Shown in pieces: positions 27,666 through 34,816 of a stretch of 64,000 bases of DNA; the first letter of the stretch is position 1; every line of letters begins with the position of its first letter. The notes beneath the pieces are model-generated. The model saw nothing but the letters and a program-made list of their open reading frames with translations. It was not told where the DNA came from and ran no database searches. The stretch covers positions 19,740 to 83,739 of the forward strand of contig JAFYRW010000029.1 in NCBI GenBank assembly GCA_017546785.1, in the 5' to 3' direction. This DNA comes from Bacteroidaceae bacterium. Its GTDB lineage: Bacteria > Bacteroidota > Bacteroidia > Bacteroidales > Bacteroidaceae. The position numbers and the translations under genes were made by a program.

Positions 27666-28544
27666 ATGAAAATAGGAATAATACAACAAAGCAACGGAGC
27701 AAGCGTAGAGGCCAATATACAGAAGCTTGCCGACAATATACGTTCATTGGCTGCACAGGGTGCACAATTGGTAATACTACAGGAGCTGCACAATTCACTC
27801 TATTTCTGTCAGGTAGAAAGTACCGCAAATTTTGCTCTCGCCGAGCCTATTCCCGGTCCTTCGACAGAGTTTTTCAGCAAGATTGCAGCCGAGTGCAAGG
27901 TGGTGCTCGTCACATCACTCTTTGAGGCACGCGCCAAAGGGCTCTATCACAACACTGCGGTTGTCTTTGAGTCGGACGGAAGCATCGCAGGCAAATATCG
28001 CAAGATGCATATTCCTGACGACCCCGCATATTACGAAAAATTCTATTTTACACCTGGAGACATTGGTTTTCGCCCGATAAAGACATCTGTGGGAACATTA
28101 GGTGTTCAGGTTTGTTGGGACCAATGGTACCCCGAGGGAGCACGCCTTATGGCATTGCGTGGAGCCGACCTTCTCATCTACCCCACAGCTATCGGTTGGG
28201 AGAGCAGCGACACCAAAGAGGAGCAGGAGCGTCAATTGGGAGCTTGGCAGACAGTGCAGAGAGGACACGCTGTTGCCAACGGACTACACGTTATTGCGGT
28301 GAACCGTTGCGGACACGAGCCCGACCCTTCGGGAATGACCAACGGCATACAATTCTGGGGACACAGCTTTGTAGCAGGACCTCAAGGAGAGTTTGTTGCC
28401 CATTTGGGAGAGAACGAAGAGAATGCCATAATAGATATTGACATTGAGCGTAGCGAGTCGGTACGTCAATGGTGGCCCTTCCTGCGCGACCGTCGCATAG
28501 AGGAGTATGGTGGAATAACCAAAAGATATTTGGACGAAGAGTAA
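27666..28544 (+). CDS. aguB: N-carbamoylputrescine amidase
   Basis: A 292-residue carbon-nitrogen hydrolase (nitrilase superfamily) that releases putrescine, carbon dioxide and ammonia from N-carbamoylputrescine. The catalytic triad is visible: glutamate in LQELHNSLYF, lysine in YRKMHIPDD and C150 in VQVCWDQWYPEGAR. The ELHNSLYF segment is typical of AguB. Together with aguA it completes agmatine to putrescine; no arginine decarboxylase is in the window. A strong bidirectional terminator follows. Confidence 0.94.
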   Translation: MKIGIIQQSNGASVEANIQKLADNIRSLAAQGAQLVILQELHNSLYFCQVESTANFALAEPIPGPSTEFFSKIAAECKVVLVTSLFEARAKGLYHNTAVVFESDGSIAGKYRKMHIPDDPAYYEKFYFTPGDIGFRPIKTSVGTLGVQVCWDQWYPEGARLMALRGADLLIYPTAIGWESSDTKEEQERQLGAWQTVQRGHAVANGLHVIAVNRCGHEPDPSGMTNGIQFWGHSFVAGPQGEFVAHLGENEENAIIDIDIERSESVRQWWPFLRDRRIEEYGGITKRYLDEE

Positions 28545-28546
28545 TA

Positions 28547-28578
28547 ATTTAAGGCGCACAAAATTGTGCGCCTTAAAT
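28547..28578. terminator. Bidirectional terminator between aguB and the ferritin-like gene
   Basis: ATTTAAGGCGCACAA (28547-28561) and its exact complement TTGTGCGCCTTAAAT (28564-28578) form a long stem between two convergent genes, AT-rich on both flanks. Confidence 0.85.
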
Positions 28579-28581
28579 ATT

Positions 28582-29097
28582 TCAGCATTTATACTCTACC
28601 GACTGCATAACCCACTGTACGTCGCGCAGGAAGTCCTGAAGATCCTGCTCGTGCTCCTCCTCTTCGGCCATAATGCGCTTGGCAATGTCGCACGTTGTAA
28701 AGTCGATATTGTTAGTGAACGATGCAATCTCCTCGTAGCGTATCACTGCGCAACGCTCGGCTGCAATATTCTGTTTAAGTACGCTTATCACGTCGTTGTT
28801 CAACGGCGCGGCATATTTACATCGGGCAAGAGTTATCCACTGCGCAGGGTCGAGCACAGGAACACCCTCGAGCTGAATAATACGGTCGGCAAGCATCTTT
28901 GCGTGTCTATACTCCTCCTCGGCGTGCTCTTCAAATTCACGCTGTACGTCGGAGCGCATAGCACCCTCTACAACAAGACTGCCTATCCAATATTGATAGT
29001 AAGCCAACCACTCTTCGCTAAGCGCCGCATTCAACTGCTCCAAAAGCTTCGGTAACTCTAAACGCTGTCTCAAAATAAGAACACTCTCTTTTGCCAT
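28582..29097 (-). CDS. Ferritin-like / Dps-like iron protein
   Basis: A 171-residue four-helix-bundle protein with a complete di-iron pattern: E28/E29 in LSEEWLAYYQYW, E62xxH65 in EEEYRHAKM, E114 in AAERCAVIRY and E146xxH149 in AEEEEHEQD. Iron oxidation and storage, with protection against peroxide, is the expected role in the cytoplasm. Cysteines at 93, 116 and 136 and the bacterioferritin-like centre bring to mind the DPS-like (thioferritin) proteins of Bacteroides, which combine a Dps-sized shell with such a site. Exact subfamily is uncertain. Monocistronic, ending at the shared terminator. Confidence 0.82.
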   Translation of the reverse strand: MAKESVLILRQRLELPKLLEQLNAALSEEWLAYYQYWIGSLVVEGAMRSDVQREFEEHAEEEYRHAKMLADRIIQLEGVPVLDPAQWITLARCKYAAPLNNDVISVLKQNIAAERCAVIRYEEIASFTNNIDFTTCDIAKRIMAEEEEHEQDLQDFLRDVQWVMQSVEYKC

Positions 29098-29239
29098 AAT
29101 CGTAAATTTTAAAGGTAAATATATAATTCATAAACAGCCGGAGTGGGTTTTTGTTTCTATCGTCCGGTAAAAAGAGTGCATTTTGAACAAAGCAAAAAAT
29201 TAAATTATTTAATATTGTGTTAATATAATAAAATATACT

Positions 29240-29261
29240 AAATTTGCAACCAAAGGTTGCG
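29240..29261 (+). promoter_or_regulatory. Promoter -7 box and start-site hairpin of the TenI-like gene
   Basis: TAAATTTG (29240-29247) matches TAnnTTTG; a TTG lies 22 bases upstream, a little far. The next bases form a perfect hairpin GCAACC-AAA-GGTTGC (29247-29261) right where the transcript should begin. Confidence 0.55.
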
Positions 29262-29306
29262 GACATAAGTTACATACGAAACGCCTATCGGTAAAAGGGA
29301 ATTTCT

Positions 29307-29351
29307 ATGAAACTTATATTCGCTATTTATGACGAAAATCAATATATATAA
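29307..29351 (+). CDS. Possible 14-codon leader peptide
   Basis: An ATG at 29307, preceded by AAAGGGAA at a good ribosome-binding distance, opens the frame MKLIFAIYDENQYI. Its TAA overlaps the ATG of the following TenI-like gene in TAATG. Ribosomes finishing the peptide could restart directly. The main gene has no obvious binding site of its own. It could also be chance, or a decayed copy of the MKL start. Confidence 0.35.
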   Translation: MKLIFAIYDENQYI

Positions 29352-29935
29352 TGAAACTCGCCGTTGTAACAAAGCCCACATTCTTTATCGAAGAAGATAA
29401 GATAATCACACGTCTCTTCGAGAAGGGACTCGACTATCTTTTTCTCGACAAGGCACATCCGCACCCTCAATATATTGAAAGATTATTGAATCTTATCCCC
29501 AAGAAATATCACAAAAGAATCTTCACCTGCAACAACCGCTTGATGCAGGATTACAATCTTGCCGGCCAGTTGTTCCCTCCCGGTTCGCCCCACCCCACAA
29601 AAAAACAGAAAGGCAAATTGGTAGGATACGCAGCCAACCTTAACGAATTGCACGAATTCAAGAGCTTCTACGAGATTATGTGCTTTGGTCCTCTTGGCCG
29701 CACATTCCATCAGAGCTCGGAGCTTAACGAGTATGGCAAGAAGGTTATCAACAAACGCGTATGGGCCTTTGGAGATATTGATGAGGAGAATATAAAAAGC
29801 CTGTCGGATTATAAATTCGGAGGAATTATTCTCGAGGCGCAAGTTTGGGACAGATTCGATTCGTGTCGATCTACTGACTACAGTGAACTTATAGAAAGTT
29901 TCATCAGAATAGAGAAGATTACCAGAAAATTATAA
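29351..29935 (+). CDS. TenI/ThiE-like protein, divergent thiamine-phosphate synthase family
   Basis: A 194-residue TIM-barrel protein resembling the TenI branch of the ThiE family found in Bacteroidales (MKLAVVTKPTFFIEEDK, FEKGLDYLFLDKAHPHP, YKFGGIILEAQVWDRFD). Residues used by ThiE for substrate and phosphate binding are poorly kept: the GGI phosphate motif region reads FGDIDEENI and the usual SPIF segment reads CFGPLGRTFHQS. It may not make thiamine phosphate. No other thiamine genes are nearby, and the leader shows no TPP riboswitch (no CTGAGA box). It precedes prs by 84 bases. Confidence 0.65.
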   Translation: MKLAVVTKPTFFIEEDKIITRLFEKGLDYLFLDKAHPHPQYIERLLNLIPKKYHKRIFTCNNRLMQDYNLAGQLFPPGSPHPTKKQKGKLVGYAANLNELHEFKSFYEIMCFGPLGRTFHQSSELNEYGKKVINKRVWAFGDIDEENIKSLSDYKFGGIILEAQVWDRFDSCRSTDYSELIESFIRIEKITRKL

Positions 29936-29954
29936 TTGAAAAGAAAAAATTAGG

Positions 29955-29962
29955 TAAATTTG
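29955..29962 (+). promoter_or_regulatory. -7 box of prs
   Basis: TAAATTTG, exact TAnnTTTG, 57 bases before the prs ATG. A TTG is 16 bases upstream, which is short for this promoter type. Confidence 0.5.
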
Positions 29963-30019
29963 CACACGATTTTAAAAGATAAAACTACTAATAAATAACA
30001 AAACTTAAACTTTACCAAA

Positions 30020-30955
30020 ATGAATAATACCCCTTATATGGTATTTTCGGGAACAAAATCTCGTTACCTTGCAGAAGCTATCTGTAAAGAGTTAAATTGC
30101 CCCCTCGGCCAGATGAACACCACCTATTTTGCTGATGGAGAGTTTGCAGTGTCTTACGAAGAGTCTATTCGTGGTAAGAATGTATTTTTGGTACAATCTA
30201 CATTCCCCAATTCAGACAACCTTATGGAGTTGCTCCTTATGGTAGACGCAGCTAAGCGTGCATCGGCTAAGAGCATTGTTGCTGTAATGCCCTATTTTGG
30301 TTGGGCACGTCAGGACCGCAAGGATAAGCCCCGTGTTTCTATCGGTGCTAAATTGGTTGCCGACCTTTTGAGTGTTGCCGGAGTGAGCCGCGTTATTACA
30401 ATGGACCTTCACGCCGACCAGATTCAGGGATTCTTCGACCAGCCTGTAGACCATCTTTACGCTTCAATGGTATTCATTCCCTACATCCACTCACTCAATT
30501 TGGAGAATCTTGTAATTGCTACTCCCGACGTGGGTGGTTCTAAACGTGCAAGCGCATATTCAAAATGCCTTGGTGTACCCCTCGTACTTTGCCACAAGAC
30601 ACGCGCAAAGGCTAACGTAGTAGATACAATGCAGATTATCGGTGATGTAAAGGACAAGAATGTTATCCTTGTAGATGACATTGTGGATACAGCAGGTACA
30701 ATCTCTAAGGCCGCTAACCTTATGATGGAGAATGGTGCACAGTCGGTTCGCGCTATTGCATCACACTGCATTATGTCGGGTAACGCATCGGAGCGCGTAG
30801 AGGAGTCGGCTCTTACCGAAATTGTATTTACAAACAGTATCCCTTACGAGAAGGGTTGTCCCAAAGTAAAACAGCTCTCTATCGCAGGTATCTTCGCCGA
30901 GGCTATCCAGTGCGTATTGAACAACGAGTCAATCAGCAAGCAGTATATTTGCTAA
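30020..30955 (+). CDS. prs: Ribose-phosphate pyrophosphokinase
   Basis: A 311-residue class I PRPP synthase: ribose 5-phosphate plus ATP gives PRPP and AMP, feeding nucleotide, histidine, tryptophan and NAD synthesis. Visible motifs are RQDRKDKPRVSIGAKLVADL (flexible loop and ATP site), MDLHADQIQGFFD (metal site) and VILVDDIVDTAGTI (ribose-phosphate loop). Length and order are normal. It has its own promoter and is followed six bases later by a lipoprotein gene. Confidence 0.97.
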   Translation: MNNTPYMVFSGTKSRYLAEAICKELNCPLGQMNTTYFADGEFAVSYEESIRGKNVFLVQSTFPNSDNLMELLLMVDAAKRASAKSIVAVMPYFGWARQDRKDKPRVSIGAKLVADLLSVAGVSRVITMDLHADQIQGFFDQPVDHLYASMVFIPYIHSLNLENLVIATPDVGGSKRASAYSKCLGVPLVLCHKTRAKANVVDTMQIIGDVKDKNVILVDDIVDTAGTISKAANLMMENGAQSVRAIASHCIMSGNASERVEESALTEIVFTNSIPYEKGCPKVKQLSIAGIFAEAIQCVLNNESISKQYIC

Positions 30956-30961
30956 AATATA

Positions 30962-31648
30962 ATGCGTAATATATTTTACACTACACTATTAGCGTTTCTC
31001 CTGCTGTCGTGCGGAGGTTCGGGGTACACCATTAACGGTACTATTGAAAATTCGAACGATGGCGAGAGTGTCGCTTTAGGATATTCTGTATACGGAGACG
31101 ATTTTACAAGAATAGACGAGACGACAATAAAAGATGGAAAATTCCATTTTAAAGGAGATATTGATGGTTGTAAAATATATTATCTGCTTTATCTGAACGA
31201 AGAAAGAGAAATTTGCACACCGTTCTTTTTGGAGAATGGAGAGATTACCGCAAACTTATCGGAGAATATTTCCCGAGTAAGCGGCACTCCGACCAACGAT
31301 GCGAATATGGCATTCGAGGACTCTCTTCTATGGTATGTCAATGAGATATTCTCTGTAGAAAATCAATTGAACAGCGATTCTACAATCTCCGATTCCACAC
31401 GTGCTTCTATAGCGCTTAGAGGATACGAGCTACAGAATGAATCAATGATGTATGTAAAAGAGGTCATTCGAGAGAATATAACATCAATCCTCGGTCTATA
31501 TTTATTGGTGCAATTTGCCGACATCTTCGACATACTGGAACTACAGGAGCTTGAACGCGAAATTCCAACCGTGCATCAAGCGCGCAGCAACAATTCTCTG
31601 TATGATATTCTTATGGAGATTATGGACGAAAGAAAGTTCAACAGATAG
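30962..31648 (+). CDS. DUF4369 lipoprotein without a thioredoxin domain
   Basis: A 228-residue protein with a lipoprotein signal (TTLLAFLLLSCGGSG, lipid on the cysteine). Residues 22-110 (YTINGTIENSNDGESVALGYS, IKDGKFHFKGDID, PFFLENGEITANL) are a DUF4369 beta domain. In many Bacteroidetes this domain precedes a TlpA-like thioredoxin; here a helical tail follows and no CXXC is present. Function unknown. It starts six bases after prs and shares the terminator with panB. Confidence 0.82.
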   Translation: MRNIFYTTLLAFLLLSCGGSGYTINGTIENSNDGESVALGYSVYGDDFTRIDETTIKDGKFHFKGDIDGCKIYYLLYLNEEREICTPFFLENGEITANLSENISRVSGTPTNDANMAFEDSLLWYVNEIFSVENQLNSDSTISDSTRASIALRGYELQNESMMYVKEVIRENITSILGLYLLVQFADIFDILELQELEREIPTVHQARSNNSLYDILMEIMDERKFNR

Positions 31649-31665
31649 TTCCACAGACAACAAAC

Positions 31666-31697
31666 AAAAAATAGAGTCAATTAATTGACTCTATTTT
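31666..31697. terminator. Bidirectional terminator between the DUF4369 gene and panB
   Basis: The palindrome AATAGAGTCAATTAATTGACTCTATT has A-runs to its left and T-runs to its right, so it works for both convergent genes. Confidence 0.85.
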
Positions 31698-31731
31698 TTT
31701 ATATATCTGATAATGCTCTGCAACGAGAGTA

Positions 31732-32553
31732 TCAATATTGCTCTTTCTCGTTAGGAAAATCCATACTCTTTACGTCGCCTACATAATTACCGATAGCATC
31801 GGTGATTACACTCTGAAGGTCGGCATAACGACGCAGGAAACGAGGGGTAAAATCGGCTGTCATTCCCAGCATATCGGCACTGACAAGAACCTGACCGTCT
31901 ACTTTTCCTCCGGCTCCAATGCCTATCACAGGTATTCCTAATTCCGAAGATACCTTTTCGCCCAATGTTGCAGGAATCTTTTCGAGTACAATAGAGAAAC
32001 AGCCAGCCTCTTCGAGCAATTTTGCATCGTGACGCAGCTTCTCGGCCTCCATTTCATCTTTGGCACGCACGCTGTATGTACCGAACTTATTTATGCTCTG
32101 CGGAGTAAGGCCCAAATGTCCCATAATAGGTATTCCGGCATCGAGAATCTTGCGTACCGAAGGAAGAATCTCCTCACCACCCTCGAGTTTGAGAGCGTCG
32201 GCGTGGGTCTCCTTCATAATGCGGATAGCATTCTTAACCGCTTCATCGGCATTTACCTGATAAGTTCCGAACGGCATATCAACAACGACAAGCGCACGCT
32301 TAACGCCACGAACGACTGACTTTGCGTGATAAATCATTTGGTCGAGTGTGATAGGCAGTGTGGTCATATTACCCGCCATAACATTGGATGCAGAGTCTCC
32401 CACAAGAATAACATCTACTCCACCGGCATCGACAAGCGAGGCCATTGTAAAATCGTACGCGGTGAGCATTGCTATCTTCTCACCCTTTTTCTTCATCTCA
32501 ATAAGACGTCGTGTAGTTACCTTACGAGAGTCTTCGACAATATATTTAGACAT
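31732..32553 (-). CDS. panB: 3-methyl-2-oxobutanoate hydroxymethyltransferase
   Basis: A 273-residue TIM-barrel enzyme making ketopantoate from 2-oxoisovalerate and methylene-tetrahydrofolate, the first step of pantothenate and coenzyme A synthesis. Markers are [34 protein letters not shown] (metal-binding aspartate), [10 protein letters not shown], and the catalytic glutamate in [17 protein letters not shown]. Complete. panC and panD are not in the window. Confidence 0.96.
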   Translation of the reverse strand: MSKYIVEDSRKVTTRRLIEMKKKGEKIAMLTAYDFTMASLVDAGGVDVILVGDSASNVMAGNMTTLPITLDQMIYHAKSVVRGVKRALVVVDMPFGTYQVNADEAVKNAIRIMKETHADALKLEGGEEILPSVRKILDAGIPIMGHLGLTPQSINKFGTYSVRAKDEMEAEKLRHDAKLLEEAGCFSIVLEKIPATLGEKVSSELGIPVIGIGAGGKVDGQVLVSADMLGMTADFTPRFLRRYADLQSVITDAIGNYVGDVKSMDFPNEKEQY

Positions 32554-32652
32554 AAATTCTACCTCTTTTAAATACAGCGCGAAGTTACACTAATTTTCGC
32601 GAATATCAGCTGCTTTGTCCATTTTTTCACAAGCAGCAGCCTTCATAGAGTA

Positions 32653-33201
32653 TCAAAATGCCTTTTTGAACAAATTCAGCCGCAATTCCTGCGTAGTGTC
32701 CAACAACATTTTCTGCTTGCCATTCTGTGTTATATTAACGTTGGTGATATTTATAATATATTCCAATTGCTCATCGCAATATCGTGCAGAGGCATTATAA
32801 AAAAGAGACAAAGAGTCCGATTCTCCTAAAATCATTCTCATTGCCGAGAATGGTATCTCCCACACTACAGCATTGTCGTTTGCAACAAAGTCTGTGTATT
32901 GCAAAAATAAATCACAGCACACAACATTCTCCTTTATTGAATGGAGCAATACTGTGTCTTTTAAGTTGCCTTGCAATATATTGCATATAGGAAAATCGTA
33001 TACTATAAGCCCTGTGCGCAAAGAACGACCCGCGAGCGGCAGAGTGTCGCCCGCATAAAGAGTGACTGTTCCGTCATACTCCCCCACTATACTCATTGCT
33101 ATCGCATTATTTGGTGTACGCTCAAAAGGTGTTTCTCTGTTGCTGCACGAACACAGGAGGAGAAAAAGAAAAACAGATGCCATATAAAATGTATTCTTCA
33201 T
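32653..33201 (-). CDS. Lipoprotein of unknown function
   Basis: A 182-residue protein with a lipoprotein signal (ASVFLFLLLCSCSNRE). The remainder looks beta-rich (MSIVGEYDGTVTLYAGDTL, LIVYDFPICNILQGNLKD) and resembles calycin-like or DUF4840-type Bacteroidales lipoproteins, but I do not place it with confidence. It lies 99 bases upstream of panB on the same strand. Confidence 0.7.
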   Translation of the reverse strand: MKNTFYMASVFLFLLLCSCSNRETPFERTPNNAIAMSIVGEYDGTVTLYAGDTLPLAGRSLRTGLIVYDFPICNILQGNLKDTVLLHSIKENVVCCDLFLQYTDFVANDNAVVWEIPFSAMRMILGESDSLSLFYNASARYCDEQLEYIINITNVNITQNGKQKMLLDTTQELRLNLFKKAF

Positions 33202-33234
33202 ATTCTATATAACACCTGAAATATAATATTGTTT

Positions 33235-33268
33235 AAAAAAGAAGTAAGGCTGCAAAGAACAGCCTTAC
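33235..33268 (-). terminator. Terminator of the peptidase-glnA operon
   Basis: GTAAGGCTG (33244-33252) and CAGCCTTAC (33260-33268) form a 9-bp stem with a 7-base loop, followed on the minus strand by TTCTTTTTT. It lies 20-53 bases past the glutamine synthetase stop. Confidence 0.85.
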
Positions 33269-33287
33269 CCATAAAGTAAATGTGTTA

Positions 33288-34790
33288 TTATCCGCAGTGG
33301 AAATATCGGTGAACGAGCTTAAGCATTTCCTCCATATTACCGTTAATATCGGCTCTCAAAGTTCTGTCGCCATAAGAGCGTAGACGCTTTATAATGCCAT
33401 CAATCATTGCGGGGCTGAATACATTGTGCTGCTCAAAGACTGCACGCTGACGCTCGAGGCAATCGGCAGAAGCCTCGCAACTGTCGGGAAGTTGGGCAAG
33501 CTGACTCAATTTATCGGCATTCTCCTTTTGGTGGATATTTACATTCACATAAGTTCTTTCGGCAATATCAAGAGCATTCTCAAGCTCGAATCCGTAGCGG
33601 CAAGCAACAGCAAGACCGGCAATAAGCTGATAAATATCGGCCGAGCCGTCGGGTGAACGCATCTCGACAGTCTGTTTCTGTGTGGTATCGTATGACGACT
33701 CATTCTCTATAGGATTGGCCAATTTACACATATCACTCTTTGCAGCCCAACCGAGAGGCACACGAACAAGCACCGAACGGTTTCTGTCGCCCCAGCAGAT
33801 ATTTGTAGGAGCCTCCTGATGCGGTACAAGGCGGAAATAAGATGTTGGATTGGTATTACCAAAAGCTGTGATAGAGGGAGCAAGCTCCATCATACCGGCA
33901 ATTGCGCGGCGGGCTGTCGATGACAACACACCACTGTCAAGCATCATATTCTTGCCGTCCTTAACAATTCTCATATGAACGTGTAGGCCCGAGCCAGCCT
34001 TTCCTGCAGTGATTTTAGGAGCAAAAGTAATGTCGTAACCATACTGGAAGGCAAGGTTGCGTATAATCCATTTTGCAATCATCAGCTGGTCGGCAGCATC
34101 GCAAGCATTAACGGGAAGGAACTCAATCTCATTCTGCTCGTAGATAAGGCCGTCGATGGTGAAATTACCAACCTCTGAGTGTCCATACTTAATCTCTCCT
34201 CCGGCCTGTGCTATATAGGCCATACACTCGGTACGGAAAGCATTGAACTTTGCATAGGGAGCCGACTCGTGATAACCCTTCTGGTCGGTTGCGGGAAACA
34301 TTCCGCTGTCGGGAGCAATCACATAATACTCAAGCTCGCCCATTGCCTGAAACTCCATTCCTGTTACCTCGTTAAAGGCGCGGCACGCCTTACGCAAGGT
34401 ATTTTCGGGAGAGCTCTCAAGCGGTTCGCCATCCTTGTTGAAATAAGAGCAGAGCATAGACAATGTAGGAATCTCGGCAAATGGGTCGAGGAATGCTGTC
34501 GAGAAGCGGGGAAGTACATAAAGATCGCTGCTGCCTGCCTCGATGAAGGGAAAGAGACTCGAGCCATCAACGCGCTCACCGCAGGTGAGGATAGCATCGA
34601 GATACGCTGCATTGTTTATCACAAAATTCAAGGTCTTCAATCGTCCGTCACCGGCAGGATACATAAAATTAACCATACGCACCCCATTCTCCTTGATGTA
34701 GCGAATAATATCGGCCTTTGTAAACTCCTTATTACTTTTTCCCAAATAAGCTACTATTTTATTGGGATTAAGTTCCAGTTCCTTGTTCAT
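33288..34790 (-). CDS. glnA: Glutamine synthetase
   Basis: A 500-residue glutamine synthetase that joins glutamate and ammonia with ATP. Recognisable catalytic segments are AMGELEYYVI (metal glutamate), HSEVGNFTIDG, AGSGLHVHMRI, and the carboxyl-terminal PNI-like region ENESSYDTTQKQTVEMRSPDGSADIYQ. Its length fits the GSI-like form common in Bacteroidales rather than the 730-residue GlnN. It is the last gene of an operon with the M1 and M20 peptidases, 26 bases after the M1 gene. Peptide breakdown upstream and nitrogen assimilation downstream make a sensible unit. Confidence 0.92.
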   Translation of the reverse strand: MNKELELNPNKIVAYLGKSNKEFTKADIIRYIKENGVRMVNFMYPAGDGRLKTLNFVINNAAYLDAILTCGERVDGSSLFPFIEAGSSDLYVLPRFSTAFLDPFAEIPTLSMLCSYFNKDGEPLESSPENTLRKACRAFNEVTGMEFQAMGELEYYVIAPDSGMFPATDQKGYHESAPYAKFNAFRTECMAYIAQAGGEIKYGHSEVGNFTIDGLIYEQNEIEFLPVNACDAADQLMIAKWIIRNLAFQYGYDITFAPKITAGKAGSGLHVHMRIVKDGKNMMLDSGVLSSTARRAIAGMMELAPSITAFGNTNPTSYFRLVPHQEAPTNICWGDRNRSVLVRVPLGWAAKSDMCKLANPIENESSYDTTQKQTVEMRSPDGSADIYQLIAGLAVACRYGFELENALDIAERTYVNVNIHQKENADKLSQLAQLPDSCEASADCLERQRAVFEQHNVFSPAMIDGIIKRLRSYGDRTLRADINGNMEEMLKLVHRYFHCG

Positions 34791-34816
34791 AGTATATAAG
34801 TATTAAAAAATTATTG

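Noticed and set aside
29248..29350. TPP riboswitch upstream of the TenI-like gene
   Set aside because: No CTGAGA box or second conserved segment; the leader is too short.
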